From Erwinia aphidicola (GTDB taxonomy: Bacteria > Pseudomonadota > Gammaproteobacteria > Enterobacterales > Enterobacteriaceae): a stretch of 64,000 bases of DNA. The notes under the pieces were generated by a model. The model did no database searches. It was not told the origin of the DNA and worked only from the letters and a program-made list of their open reading frames with translations. Made by a program: the position numbers and the translations under genes. Positions within the stretch are counted from its first letter, which is position 1. Each line of letters begins with the position of its first letter. The DNA lies in assembly GCF_014773485.1 (NCBI RefSeq), contig NZ_JACXBP010000005.1, positions 248,001 through 312,000 on the forward strand, given 5' to 3'. This document shows, piece after piece, positions 52,844-63,594 of the stretch.

Positions 52844-53264
52844 TCCGCCGGGATCTTATGGAACGACCGTTAACCCATTTCACCATTGCGGGCTGACCGA
52901 AAAAGAGGGTCAGCCCCTACCAGGCCGGGACCAGTTGTAACCCGTAGGGGTCGACCATTTTTTCCGGTCGACCCGAAATAATGACACCGCTGCGGGCTGA
53001 CCGAAAAAGAGGGTCAGCCCCTACCAGGCCGGGAGCAGTTGTAACCCGTAGGGGTCGACCATTTTTTCCGGTCGACCCGAAATAATGACACCGCTGCGGG
53101 CTGACCAAAAAAGAGGGTCAGCCCCTACCAGGCCGGGAGCAGTTGTAACCCGTAGGGGTCGACCATTTTTTCCGGTCGACCCGAGATAATGACGCCGCTG
53201 CGGGCTGACCGAAAAAGAGGGTCAGCCCCTACCACGCCGGGAGCGGTTGTAACCCGTGATGAAT
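52844..53264. repeat. Tandem array of double palindromes, 104-bp period, three and a half copies
   Basis: GGGCTGACC begins at 52890, 52994, 53098 and 53202, exactly 104 bases apart. Each unit holds two palindromes: GGGCTGACC with loop GAAAAAGAG and GGTCAGCCC, then GGGTCGACC with loop ATTTTTTCC and GGTCGACCC. A linker with GTTGTAACCCGTAG joins them. The copies differ at only a few bases, so the array expanded recently. It fills the 421-base gap between convergent ybaL and gsk; no gene is seen. Confidence 0.92.
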
Positions 53265-54569
53265 TTACCGCTCCCAGTATGACTCTTCCAGGCTATCTTC
53301 CCGCTCCGGCAGGCCGCGCGTCAGGCGCGGTGAATGCTGATTCAGCACCTGATAGCTGACGCGGTTGGCGTATTTACACACCTGCGCCAGCGAAGAGTAA
53401 GTCAGGTAACTGCGCGCATGCTTGCTGGAGTTCGGCACGTTCACCCGGTGGAAGTTGTTGGCGGTGATGTCGTGCAGCAGCGCGGCCAGTGCGCCATCCC
53501 CTGCCCCGTTAGTGTTCATAATCTTCTCCGGCCCGCCCATGTACGGCGCGATATGCGAGAAAATACGCAGCGGCTGGGTGCAGTCCTGATGGCGCATGGC
53601 GCGGCTGAACTCATACTGGTTAAACTCCGGAATGGCCCCCGGCAGCAGCGGATGCTGGGTCACGCGCTTGCCGGACTCTTCGGTAAACGCCGCCATATAC
53701 AGGCCGTTTGGCCCGGCGGTGCACAGCACCAGATCCACCCAGTCGAGGGCGATATTCGCCGCCTGTAACGGGTCGCTCTCTCCGGTCAGCTCAAACGCCT
53801 CATCCTCATTCATCGCCACTACCGAAACATGCTCGCGCAGGAAATCGCGCCAGAACTGTGGGTTATCGGCGATCACGTATTTGGTGCCGAGCGTCAGTAC
53901 CACCGGGACATCATGCTTTTTGGCATAGCTAATCGCCTGCATGGTGGCGGCGGGCATCGGCTCGCCCGGCTTGCAGCGCACCAGATAGGAGGTCAGCACC
54001 AGCGCAGATGCTCCGGCGATCACCTCTTCCGGGATGCTCTCCGGGCGCAGCTGGTTCATCATGCCCGGGCTGATGGCGAAGGTGCGTTCACCGTTATCAC
54101 CAATCAGCGTAAAGCAGCGGCCAATCGCCCCCTCCACGCCCTGCAGATAGTTCAGGTCGGTGCGGCTGGAAGTGTTGCACAGGTAACGGTAGGCATAGCC
54201 ACCGATCTGCACGTTTTCACACATCACGCCGAGCAGGACCGAGCGGTCATCCGCCAGTACCGAGTAGTTATGCAGGGTGTTGCCAATGGTGCCGCCGGCA
54301 AACTGATGGGTGATCAGGTTTTCGCGGTGCAGCTCGGCGTACAGCGCTTCCGCCACGTCATCTTCAATGACCAGCGAGTGCCCGAGGCTCAGGCCGTAAC
54401 GGGCCACAAACTCGTCGTCCACTTTGGCTTCAATATCCACCAGGATCTGATCGATACCGACGATCCAGCTGTTGGCGGCATCATTGACCGGCTGAACCGG
54501 CTGCAGCAGCGGATCGCGCGCGCTGACGGGGAAATAGTGTTTGGATTTACGCTTACCGGGGAATTTCAT
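53265..54569 (-). CDS. gsk: Inosine-guanosine kinase
   Basis: The 434-residue PfkB-type kinase begins MKFPGKRKSKHYFPVSARDP and has GGTIGNTLHNYSVL in the nucleoside-binding part and the C-terminal catalytic signature NTNGAGDGALAALLHD with the general-base aspartate. It phosphorylates guanosine and inosine for salvage. Length equals the E. coli enzyme. The upstream ribosome binding site is weak. Confidence 0.96.
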   Translation of the reverse strand: MKFPGKRKSKHYFPVSARDPLLQPVQPVNDAANSWIVGIDQILVDIEAKVDDEFVARYGLSLGHSLVIEDDVAEALYAELHRENLITHQFAGGTIGNTLHNYSVLADDRSVLLGVMCENVQIGGYAYRYLCNTSSRTDLNYLQGVEGAIGRCFTLIGDNGERTFAISPGMMNQLRPESIPEEVIAGASALVLTSYLVRCKPGEPMPAATMQAISYAKKHDVPVVLTLGTKYVIADNPQFWRDFLREHVSVVAMNEDEAFELTGESDPLQAANIALDWVDLVLCTAGPNGLYMAAFTEESGKRVTQHPLLPGAIPEFNQYEFSRAMRHQDCTQPLRIFSHIAPYMGGPEKIMNTNGAGDGALAALLHDITANNFHRVNVPNSSKHARSYLTYSSLAQVCKYANRVSYQVLNQHSPRLTRGLPEREDSLEESYWER

Positions 54570-54594
54570 ATTTGCGGACTACGGGCAGGGGATC

Positions 54595-54653
54595 AGAGCG
54601 CAATGATAACATAAATGCGCTCTGAGACGATCGCTGTGGGGCGTTACCGCCCC
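54595..54653. other. Two hairpins between gsk and hemH
   Basis: AGAGCGCA (54595-54602) pairs with TGCGCTCT (54616-54623), and GGGGCG (54638-54643) pairs with CGCCCC (54648-54653). Both are perfect but lack U-runs. They lie after the hemH stop on the minus strand and before gsk, so they may lower read-through or protect the hemH message. Confidence 0.5.
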
Positions 54654-54659
54654 GTGGGA

Positions 54660-55619
54660 TTAGCGATACTGATTCACCAGTTCCATCATCATGGTGATGT
54701 GGGCTTCATCATCATTCAGCGCCGGGATGTACTCAAAGCGCGTGCCGCCCGCGTGCAGGAAGATTTCGCGGTTCTCGCCGTTGATCTCTTCCAGCGTCTC
54801 CAGGCAGTCAGACGAGAAGCCCGGGCTCATGATCTGCACATGCTTCACGCCTTTCGCCGGCAGGGACTTCATCGTCTCATCGGTGTAGGGCATCAACCAC
54901 GGCTCGCGGCCAAAGCGTGACTGGAAGGTGAGCATCGCCTCACTGCTGCTGAGACCGAGCGAGCTTTTCAGTGCCTCAAAGGTGTCATGGCAGCGCTGCG
55001 GATAGTCGTCACCCTCATTAGCAAAGCGCTGCGGGATGCCGTGGAACGAGCCCACCAGCAGATCCGGCTTGCCGTGCTTAGCAAACGAACGCTCAACCGA
55101 GGCTTTCAGGGCGGCGATATAGGCCGGGTGCTCAGCATAATCGCGGATAAAGTTTACCGACGGCAGACTGCGGTAACCGGCAAACACGCTGGTGATCCCG
55201 TCCCACACCGCGGCAACGGTAGAGCAGGAGAACTGCGGATACAGCGGCAGTACGATCAGGCGGTTAACGCCCTGCTCCATCAGGCTGTCGATGGCGCTTT
55301 TCAGGCTCGGATTTCCGTAGCTCATTCCCAGTGCCACCGGCATATCCAGCCGTGCCGCCAGTGCCGCACGCTGGCGCTGGCTATACACCATCAGCGGTGA
55401 ACCTTCGTCCATCCATACTGAAGCATACAGCTTTGATACGCGCGGTGAACGAAGCGGCAAAATAGCGAGATTGAGAATCGGCCACCATAGCCAGCGCGGA
55501 GTATCGACCACGCGCTTGTCGCTGAGGAATTGCTTAAGGTAACGTTTTACGGCTGGTGTGGTCGGGGCATCAGGTGTGCCTAAGTTAACCAACAGTACGC
55601 CGGGCTTATCTTGCCTCAT
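54660..55619 (-). CDS. hemH: Ferrochelatase
   Basis: The 319-residue protein [20 protein letters not shown] is a complete ferrochelatase. The active-site histidine lies in [11 protein letters not shown] and the conserved glutamate in [15 protein letters not shown]. It inserts Fe(II) into protoporphyrin IX as the last step of heme synthesis. It lies downstream of adk on the same strand, as in E. coli. Confidence 0.96.
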   Translation of the reverse strand: MRQDKPGVLLVNLGTPDAPTTPAVKRYLKQFLSDKRVVDTPRWLWWPILNLAILPLRSPRVSKLYASVWMDEGSPLMVYSQRQRAALAARLDMPVALGMSYGNPSLKSAIDSLMEQGVNRLIVLPLYPQFSCSTVAAVWDGITSVFAGYRSLPSVNFIRDYAEHPAYIAALKASVERSFAKHGKPDLLVGSFHGIPQRFANEGDDYPQRCHDTFEALKSSLGLSSSEAMLTFQSRFGREPWLMPYTDETMKSLPAKGVKHVQIMSPGFSSDCLETLEEINGENREIFLHAGGTRFEYIPALNDDEAHITMMMELVNQYR

Positions 55620-55706
55620 TGTTATTCCTTGATTTCAGGCATGGTGCGAAATGCAAACGAGACTTATTTTAGCGGAAAAAGACGGGGGAGAAACCAATTG
55701 CTGCAA

Positions 55707-55730
55707 TTGAGCCAGGTTTTCCTGGCTCAA
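55707..55730 (-). terminator. Hairpin after adk
   Basis: TTGAGCCAGG (55707-55716) and CCTGGCTCAA (55721-55730) are perfect ten-base arms with a four-base loop, 18 bases after the adk stop. A U-run is lacking, so it may stabilise the adk message or act with Rho. Confidence 0.6.
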
Positions 55731-55747
55731 TGAGCACTAACCAGGGA

Positions 55748-56416
<669 letters not shown>

Positions 56417-56485
56417 TTAAATGATCACGTTATCCAAGGGCAAGAACATACCATTATGGCCCGGTATCCACAAGGAAGGGAGCGG

Positions 56486-57388
56486 TTAACCCGCACCCGC
56501 GTAGTCCTGTAACGCCACCTGGCGCCGCGCATACAGCGACTGCGAAATCACCGCGATGATAATGATGGCCCCACCAATAACTGCATGAATTGTCGGCACT
56601 TCCCCAAGGAACAGATACATCCATAGCGGCGCAAGTGCGGTTTCCAGCAGTAAAAACAGGCCCGCATTCGCCGGGGAGACAAAACGGGTCGATAAGGTGA
56701 TTAAACCCATAGCCAGCGGCATGATCAGCGCCCCTTCGGCAATCACCCAGCCATATTGCGCCAGCGATAACACTTTCAGACTATCGACCATGTTAGCGTC
56801 CGGCCACAGCATGATGATGAGCGAAGCCAGCATCGCGCCGAGCGAAGGCAGGCCAGCACTACCGCCGCTAACGCGTGAGGTGAAGATAAACGCCAGCGCC
56901 ATCGATACGGCGGTGGCCAGCGCATAAAGATTGGCCACGCCATCGCCGCTCAGCCCGCGTCCTGACATCACAATCGCGACGCCGGCAATCCCCGCCAGCG
57001 CCGCCAGCATCACGCTGCGATCGATAGCGACTTTGAACAGCAGGCGCGAGATCAGCGCGGAGATAAACGGCGTGGAGGAGATAATCACCAGCACCGTAGC
57101 GACATTGCCGCGGTTCAGCGCGTTAACGAAGCAGGCAGAAGCGATGCAGAAAAACAGCGTCGACAGGATATTATCCTTGGTCAGCCAGGGCGTACCAATG
57201 GTTGACCGGCTCTGACGCCAGAAGGTCCAGATTAGCAGGCAGATCCCCCACATGCAGATACCGCGCAGCGCAACGATCAGCCAGGAGTTCTCGATGCCCA
57301 TCATGCGGATAAACACCGAATCGGTGCTGAGGATCAGCCCACCGAGCAGGCCAATCATGTTGCCGTTTAAAGCGAAGCCGTTTTTCAT
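56486..57388 (-). CDS. EamA-type (DMT) transporter of an accessory operon
   Basis: The 300-residue protein has ten predicted membrane helices arranged as two EamA repeats ([20 protein letters not shown] ... and [20 protein letters not shown] in the second, where the P-W-Y phrase is typical). Members export amino acids and other small metabolites. It is the last gene of a four-gene operon and overlaps the preceding gene by four bases, which suggests it exports the product made by the upstream enzymes. Confidence 0.85.
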   Translation of the reverse strand: MKNGFALNGNMIGLLGGLILSTDSVFIRMMGIENSWLIVALRGICMWGICLLIWTFWRQSRSTIGTPWLTKDNILSTLFFCIASACFVNALNRGNVATVLVIISSTPFISALISRLLFKVAIDRSVMLAALAGIAGVAIVMSGRGLSGDGVANLYALATAVSMALAFIFTSRVSGGSAGLPSLGAMLASLIIMLWPDANMVDSLKVLSLAQYGWVIAEGALIMPLAMGLITLSTRFVSPANAGLFLLLETALAPLWMYLFLGEVPTIHAVIGGAIIIIAVISQSLYARRQVALQDYAGAG

Positions 57389-58254
57389 TTTGCCTCCCAC
57401 AGGGTGTGGAGATGACGTTCGACCTGTTCGGTCATGTCCACCGATTGCTGCCCGTCACCGCGCGCCCAGCACGACACACGCAGCGTTTTGGTCTGCGGGA
57501 AATAGCTGGCACCGGCATCTTTGACCTGTTGCTGCAGGTTTTCGCTGAGCGCAGGCACCGGAAAACAGCTGAACGGCAGGCCCGGTTCGCTGATGGAGGT
57601 AAAGTCCATGCCCGCCACATCTTTCAGCGCTACCCTGCTGACCTGCGCCACGTTGTACGGCTGCCAGCTTTTGCTGCGCACGTTTTCCAGCGCCTCTTCC
57701 AGCGGCTTAGCCGAAGAGGTCGAGTCCTCAAACAGCCGCAGTTCGCTGCGCATCAGCGTGCTGAAATGCTCCGGGCGCAGCGCAATAATTGCCAGCCCGA
57801 CGGTCAGAGAGGCATGTTTATGCAGCGGCGCGACAAAGATCGAGCTGTCCTGCGTCAGTTCCGCGTGACGGGTGGTGGCAAAACTGTGGGAAGCATCGAC
57901 CACCCCTTTTCCTTTGCAGTCTTTCAGACTGTTCACTTCGCCAGTGTAGGGGTTGACGTGGGTGATAATCGGCACGCTCCCCGGCCCGGTTTGGGTCGCC
58001 ATGCTGAACAGTTCACTGATGGGCTGGTAGTGAGCGTGTTTCGCCAGGCACAGCGTGGTTTCCTGTTTATGGAACAGGTGCGACAGGATCACCAGCCCGA
58101 CGCGCACCGACTGCACAAAGAACAGATCGTAGTTCTGCAGTTGGTACACCTCGGTCAGTTCATCGCGCAGTTCGTCTCTCAGCATATGCACTCGCTTGTA
58201 GAATCGATCGCCGTGGATCTGCTGTAGCTGGGGGGAAAGTGAGGATGCGTCCAT
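57385..58254 (-). CDS. PLP-transferase-like protein (DUF6024-like) of an accessory operon
   Basis: The 289-residue protein contains [10 protein letters not shown], then [19 protein letters not shown] and [20 protein letters not shown]. The spacing of an aspartate-histidine pair, then a lysine in LHKHA, resembles the cofactor site of fold-type I PLP enzymes of the class V aminotransferase kind, without their usual small domain. I recall a DUF6024 family with this phrasing but am not certain. It overlaps the Nudix stop by one base and the exporter start by four, so all three are made together. The reaction is unknown. Confidence 0.55.
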   Translation of the reverse strand: MDASSLSPQLQQIHGDRFYKRVHMLRDELRDELTEVYQLQNYDLFFVQSVRVGLVILSHLFHKQETTLCLAKHAHYQPISELFSMATQTGPGSVPIITHVNPYTGEVNSLKDCKGKGVVDASHSFATTRHAELTQDSSIFVAPLHKHASLTVGLAIIALRPEHFSTLMRSELRLFEDSTSSAKPLEEALENVRSKSWQPYNVAQVSRVALKDVAGMDFTSISEPGLPFSCFPVPALSENLQQQVKDAGASYFPQTKTLRVSCWARGDGQQSVDMTEQVERHLHTLWEAK

Positions 58255-58652
58255 TAGTTAATCAACTCTTGCTGGAAAAGCAGTGGCATAACGTTATCGC
58301 GGAAGATGGAGCCAACCGGGATTTCACAGGGAGGCTTGCGGTAATTCACCCACGCAATCTCCTCAATTTCGCTTCCGGCACGCGGCTGCCCGGCGATCTC
58401 CACGTGATAAACGTGGTTCTCAATGGCCATGGCTTCAAACTCGGCGCGGCCGTGAAACAGGCCAAACGGCCGGAAGCTTTTAATCTGTACGCCCAGCTCT
58501 TCCTGAAGTTCGCGCTTCAGGCAGCTGAGGTGATCTTCACCGGGCAACGGCTTGCCACCGGGGGAGATAAAAATCTCTGTACCGCTTTTGCGGGTCAGTA
58601 ATAGCGAACGCTGATTAATGATAATGGCCGCACACTTAACGATTATTTTCAT
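58254..58652 (-). CDS. Nudix hydrolase of an accessory operon
   Basis: From the ATG at 58652 the 132-residue protein [20 protein letters not shown] has a perfect Nudix box GX5EX7REUXEEXGU in [23 protein letters not shown]. It should cleave a nucleoside diphosphate linked to another group, needing Mg. Tight coupling to the PLP-like gene points to a biosynthetic or house-cleaning role in the same pathway rather than general nucleotide sanitation. The longer frame to 58694 lacks the family N-terminus. Confidence 0.85.
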   Translation of the reverse strand: MKIIVKCAAIIINQRSLLLTRKSGTEIFISPGGKPLPGEDHLSCLKRELQEELGVQIKSFRPFGLFHGRAEFEAMAIENHVYHVEIAGQPRAGSEIEEIAWVNYRKPPCEIPVGSIFRDNVMPLLFQQELIN

Positions 58653-58710
58653 CTCAGGCTCCGAACGGGCGACGCAGCCCGCAGGGCGCGTCACCGTTGC
58701 TTATTCAGTT

Positions 58711-59490
<780 letters not shown>

Positions 59491-59623
59491 TCAATCCTGG
59501 GGTGTCCGCTGGTCGCTGGCAGGACAACGCTCCCGACTCCGCAGCCAGAGTAGGGAAATCGTGCTGGACTTTAAAATGATATAAACAGACACTTGCTGTT
59601 AGATTTTCTCACAGGGTATTTTT

Positions 59624-60499
59624 ATGTCCGGCCTCCCTTCTCTGCGCGCTTTACGCTATTTTCATCAGGCAGCCCTGCACCAAAGCTTTAGCCTGGCTGC
59701 ACAATCACTGAACGTGACGCATAGCGCAGTCAGCCATCAAATCAAGCAGCTTGAGGAGTGGTTGGGCAAGCCGCTGTTTCTGCGGGCAAATGGTCGGGTT
59801 CAGCTAACATCCGACGGCGAGCGCCTTAAGGTTTGCTGCATGCAAACCTTTCGTGAAATTGAAGTAACCTGTGAGAAAATCAGGGCCAGAAATTTGCACA
59901 GCCTGACGATCTCCTGCGCGCCGAGCTTCCTGGCGCAGTGGTTGATTCCACGCATCAGCCGCTTCACCGAACGCCACGCCGAAATTGCCCTCACCTTTCA
60001 AACCCATGTGGATATTGAACGGGTGCGTAATGAGTACACGGATATTTTGATCGTCAGCCACGAGGAGTCGCTGCAGGAGGACATTGCCGCTACGCTGATC
60101 ACCGTCGACTATATTGGCCCGGTCTGTTCGCCGCTGTTCGCTAACCGCTTCAACTACGAGACCGATTTTTCTACTCTGCCGCTGCTGCATGCCGATACTA
60201 AACTGCACGCCTGGGCCGAATGGGCGAAGAAAACCGGCGCGCGCGGCGATTTCTGGGCAGGCAGGCATTTTGATAATCTGACGCTGGCGATTCAGGCGGC
60301 GCGTAATGGACTGGGAATTATTATGACGCCGCAGATCCTGGTGAAAAAAGAGATCCGGGACGGATCGCTGATTGCACCGCTGGGCTTTGCCGAAGTGGAC
60401 CGCGCCACCTGGATGATGGTGAAAGCGTCGCGTAAAGAGGAAACCGAGATCGACCTGTTCCGCCGCTGGCTGTTAGAGGAAGCATCGATCGCGGGTTAA
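59624..60499 (+). CDS. LysR-family regulator (GcvA type), divergent from the accessory operon
   Basis: The 291-residue protein has a GcvA-like helix-turn-helix (SFSLAAQSLNVTHSAVSHQI, then EWLGKPLFLRANGRVQLTSD) and the LysR effector domain. It is divergent from the PP-loop gene with 208 bases between, the normal position for a LysR activator of the neighbouring operon. Regulators of this subgroup often sense amino acids or related metabolites. Confidence 0.88.
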   Translation: MSGLPSLRALRYFHQAALHQSFSLAAQSLNVTHSAVSHQIKQLEEWLGKPLFLRANGRVQLTSDGERLKVCCMQTFREIEVTCEKIRARNLHSLTISCAPSFLAQWLIPRISRFTERHAEIALTFQTHVDIERVRNEYTDILIVSHEESLQEDIAATLITVDYIGPVCSPLFANRFNYETDFSTLPLLHADTKLHAWAEWAKKTGARGDFWAGRHFDNLTLAIQAARNGLGIIMTPQILVKKEIRDGSLIAPLGFAEVDRATWMMVKASRKEETEIDLFRRWLLEEASIAG

Positions 60500-60551
60500 T
60501 GAGGGGCCGGGCGTGCTGCGGGTCGGCGAGTTTGCGGGAATAAAGCAGGAT

Positions 60552-60583
60552 AAAAAAAGGGTCAGGCACTTGCCCGACCCTTA
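60552..60583 (-). terminator. Terminator of htpG
   Basis: GGGTCAGGC (60559-60567) and GCCCGACCC (60572-60580) form a stem with one mismatch, followed on the minus strand by seven T. It ends htpG and may also stop the convergent LysR gene. Confidence 0.88.
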
Positions 60584-60633
60584 CTGCGATCTGCCCAGCT
60601 GCGAGGCATACCTCGCCCGTTGGACAGAGGCGA

Positions 60634-62508
60634 TTAACCCAGCAGCAGCTGGTTCATGCGGCGGATAAACTGGTTAGGATCGTCCAGCGTGCCTTTCTCG
60701 GCGAATAGCGCCTGGTCCAGCAGCAGCTCAACCCACTCGGCAAAGCGGGCTTCATCCTGCGTATCGGCGGCGCGTTTCACCAGAGCGTGATCCGGGTTCA
60801 GCTCAAACAGATACTTCACTTCCGGCACGTCCTGGCCAGCAGCAGCAAACAGCTTCGCCATCTGGGTGCTCATTTCGTCCGCTTCGGTGGTGACAATCGC
60901 CGGGGTGTCGGTCAGACGATGCGTCAGGCGCACCTCTTTCACGCGCTCACCCAGCAGCGTTTTCACGCGCTCCACGAACGGCTCCAGCGCTTTCTCCGCT
61001 TCTTTCTGCTCTTCGGTCTCTTCATCGGCCAGTTTGCTCAGCGCGTCATCCGCTTTGCTCACCGACTGGAAAGACTTACCGTCGAATTCGGTCAGATAGC
61101 TCATCATCCATTCGTCGATGCGGTCGGAGAGCAGCAGCACTTCGATGCCTTTCTTACGGAACAGCTCCAGATGCGGGCTGCTTTTCGCCGCGGCATAGCT
61201 GTCGGCAGTGATGTAGTAAATCTTCTCCTGCCCTTCCACCATGCGGCTGACGTAATCTTCCAGCGACACGGTCTGCGCCGGACCTTCGCTGCTGGTGCTG
61301 GCAAAACGCAGCAGTTTGGCGATAGTCGCCACGTTGCCGCTGTCTTCTGCCGGGCCTTCTTTCAGCACCAGACCAAACTGCTGCCAGAATTTCTGATATT
61401 TCTCTTCATCATCCTTCGCCACTTTCTCCAGCATCTGCAGGGAGCGCTTGGTCAATGCGCCGCGCAGGGTCTGCGTGATGCGGCTGTCCTGCAGGATTTC
61501 ACGCGAGACGTTTAGCGGCAGGTCGTTAGAGTCGATCAGCCCTTTGACGAAGCGCAGATAGTTCGGCATAAACTGCTCGGCGTCGTCCATGATGAACACG
61601 CGCTGCACGTACAGTTTCAGGCCGTGCTTGTGATCGCGGTTCCACATATCCCACGGCGCCTGCGCCGGGATGTAGAGCAGGCTGGTGTACTCCTGCTTGC
61701 CCTCAACGCGGTTGTGGCTCCACGTCAGCGGGTCGGTATAGTCATGCGCGACGTGTTTGTAGAACTCTTTGTATTCATCTTCGCTGATATCAGACTTATT
61801 ACGCGTCCACAGCGCCTGCGCTTTGTTGATCTTTTCCCAGCTGGTGGTGTTGTCTTCTTCGTTATGGCTTTCAATCTCTACCGGCAGGGCAATATGGTCG
61901 GAATACTTGCTGATAATGCTGCGCACGCGCCATGCATCAAGGAACTCATCTTCGCCTTCGCGCAGATGCAGCGTGATTTCCGTGCCGCGATCTTCTTTAT
62001 TGATGTCGGCGATCGTGTATTCGCCCTCACCGGCAGATTCCCAGAACACGCCTTCATCGGCGGCAGCGCCGGCTGCGCGGGTGCGGACTGACACTTTATC
62101 GGCCACGATAAACGCCGAGTAGAAACCAACACCAAACTGGCCGATCAGCTGGCTGTCTTTCGCCTGGTCTGAACCCAGTGATTCAAGGAAGGATTTGGTG
62201 CCTGACTTGGCAATGGTACCGAGGTTTTCAATCACTTCGTCACGACGCATCCCGATACCGTTGTCGCTCAACGTCAGGGTGCGTTTTTCCTTGTCGACCG
62301 AAACCCGTACGCGCAGCTCGCCGTCACCCTGGTAAAGGTCCGGGGTGGATAACGCACGGAAGCGCAGCTTGTCGGCGGCGTCAGAGGCGTTTGAGATCAG
62401 CTCACGCAGGAAGATTTCTTTATTTGAATAGAGGGAGTGGATCATCAGGTGCAGAAGTTGTTTTACCTCTGACTGGAAGCCACGGGTCTCTTGTCCTTTC
62501 ATGGTCAT
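60634..62508 (-). CDS. htpG: Hsp90 chaperone HtpG
   Basis: The 624-residue chaperone begins [20 protein letters not shown]. Its N-terminal ATPase shows [21 protein letters not shown] and [13 protein letters not shown], followed by the middle domain with [20 protein letters not shown] and the C-terminal dimer domain. The first of two close ATGs (62508) is preferred because GAGG is five bases away. A sigma-32 promoter lies upstream at 62551-62578. The extended frame to 62772 runs through recR and is not used. Confidence 0.97.
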   Translation of the reverse strand: MTMKGQETRGFQSEVKQLLHLMIHSLYSNKEIFLRELISNASDAADKLRFRALSTPDLYQGDGELRVRVSVDKEKRTLTLSDNGIGMRRDEVIENLGTIAKSGTKSFLESLGSDQAKDSQLIGQFGVGFYSAFIVADKVSVRTRAAGAAADEGVFWESAGEGEYTIADINKEDRGTEITLHLREGEDEFLDAWRVRSIISKYSDHIALPVEIESHNEEDNTTSWEKINKAQALWTRNKSDISEDEYKEFYKHVAHDYTDPLTWSHNRVEGKQEYTSLLYIPAQAPWDMWNRDHKHGLKLYVQRVFIMDDAEQFMPNYLRFVKGLIDSNDLPLNVSREILQDSRITQTLRGALTKRSLQMLEKVAKDDEEKYQKFWQQFGLVLKEGPAEDSGNVATIAKLLRFASTSSEGPAQTVSLEDYVSRMVEGQEKIYYITADSYAAAKSSPHLELFRKKGIEVLLLSDRIDEWMMSYLTEFDGKSFQSVSKADDALSKLADEETEEQKEAEKALEPFVERVKTLLGERVKEVRLTHRLTDTPAIVTTEADEMSTQMAKLFAAAGQDVPEVKYLFELNPDHALVKRAADTQDEARFAEWVELLLDQALFAEKGTLDDPNQFIRRMNQLLLG

Positions 62509-62550
62509 TGCTACCTCAACTAAGAACAGGTTGATGAACGTTGAGGATAT

Positions 62551-62578
62551 AAGTGGGGGGATATTTGGGGATTTCAAG
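62551..62578 (-). promoter_or_regulatory. Sigma-32 heat-shock promoter of htpG
   Basis: On the minus strand CTTGAAA (62572-62578), 13 bases, then CCCCACTT (62551-62558) matches the RpoH consensus CTTGAAA-N11-14-CCCCATNT. It lies about 45 bases before the htpG start. The -35 box directly abuts the hairpin GGCACGA/TCGTGCC at 62584-62602 that follows recR. Confidence 0.88.
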
Positions 62579-62608
62579 ACGGCACGATCAACTCGTGCCG
62601 TTGATTGT

Positions 62609-63214
62609 TCAGAATTTAATCTTGAGGCGCCCGGCCAGAGAGTGCGACAGCGTGGTGCCGTCGACCATTTCCAGCTCGCCGCCCACCGGCACGCCGTGCG
62701 CGATGCGGCTGGCGTCCACACCATACTGTTCACACAGGCTGGCAATGTAGTTGGCGGTAGCTTCGCCTTCAACCGTCGGGTTGGTGGCGAGGATCACTTC
62801 CTGAATTGACTCTTTTTCCAGCCGCTGCTCAAGGCGATCGAGGCCGATATCATTCGGTCCGATGCCATCCAGCGGCGACAGATGGCCCATCAGCACAAAG
62901 TAGCGCCCGGCAAACTGCCCGGTCTGCTCAATGGCGTGAATATCTGCCGGGCTCTCCACCACGCAGATCAGGCCGTTCTGCTGACGCCGGGGATTGGCGC
63001 AGATGGTGCAGGTTTCCTGCTCGGTGAATGTCCGGCAGTCGGCACAGTGACCAATCTCCGACATCGCCCGCGTCAGGGCCTGCGCCAGTCGCATACCGCC
63101 ACTGCGGTCGCGCTGTAACAGCTGGAAAGCCATGCGCTGTGCCGACTTCGGCCCGACGCCCGGCAGGCAACGCAGCGACTCCATCAGTGCTTCAAGGAGC
63201 GGGCTGGTTTGCAT
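62609..63214 (-). CDS. recR: Recombination protein RecR
   Basis: The 201-residue protein has the helix-hairpin-helix ([20 protein letters not shown]), a four-cysteine zinc finger ([20 protein letters not shown]) and the TOPRIM domain ([20 protein letters not shown]). It acts with RecF and RecO to load RecA at gaps. Its ATG shares a base with the ybaB stop (TGATG). Confidence 0.97.
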   Translation of the reverse strand: MQTSPLLEALMESLRCLPGVGPKSAQRMAFQLLQRDRSGGMRLAQALTRAMSEIGHCADCRTFTEQETCTICANPRRQQNGLICVVESPADIHAIEQTGQFAGRYFVLMGHLSPLDGIGPNDIGLDRLEQRLEKESIQEVILATNPTVEGEATANYIASLCEQYGVDASRIAHGVPVGGELEMVDGTTLSHSLAGRLKIKF

Positions 63215-63543
63215 CAGAATGGCATCTTGAAGCCAGGTGGCAGAGACATTCCGCTGGAAACGGCCGCCATTTTCTCTTTCTGGGTTTCAGCAACGCGACG
63301 TGCGGCATCATTGAATGCCGCAGCAATCAGGTCTTCCAGCATGTCTTTGTCATCTTCCAGCAGGCTTGGATCCACTTCCACGCGGCGGCAGTTGTGCGCA
63401 CCGTTGATGGTGACCTTGACCATGCCAGCGCCAGATTCACCGGTCACTTCCATCGCAGCGATCTCTTCCTGCACCTGCGCCATTTTGTCCTGCATTTGCT
63501 GGGCCTGCTTCATCAGGTTGCCCAATCCGGCTTTACCAAACAT
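63214..63543 (-). CDS. ybaB: Nucleoid-associated protein YbaB (EbfC)
   Basis: The 109-residue protein [20 protein letters not shown] matches E. coli YbaB over its whole length, with [20 protein letters not shown] and the C-terminal [11 protein letters not shown]. It forms a dimer with a tweezer-like shape that binds DNA. It is coupled to recR and follows dnaX, the conserved dnaX-ybaB-recR order. Confidence 0.97.
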   Translation of the reverse strand: MFGKAGLGNLMKQAQQMQDKMAQVQEEIAAMEVTGESGAGMVKVTINGAHNCRRVEVDPSLLEDDKDMLEDLIAAAFNDAARRVAETQKEKMAAVSSGMSLPPGFKMPF

Positions 63544-63594
63544 AAGTTCTCTCTCTTCAGCTCAGGCCACATCATCACGTGATAATGCGGCGGG

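Noticed and set aside
52890..53255. CRISPR array or repeated peptide genes
   Set aside because: The 104-base units are identical throughout, including what would be spacers; the small open frames are created by the repeat itself.
62509..62772. N-terminal extension of htpG to give 712 residues
   Set aside because: The extension runs through the htpG promoter and the 3' end of recR; the family N-terminus is at 62508.
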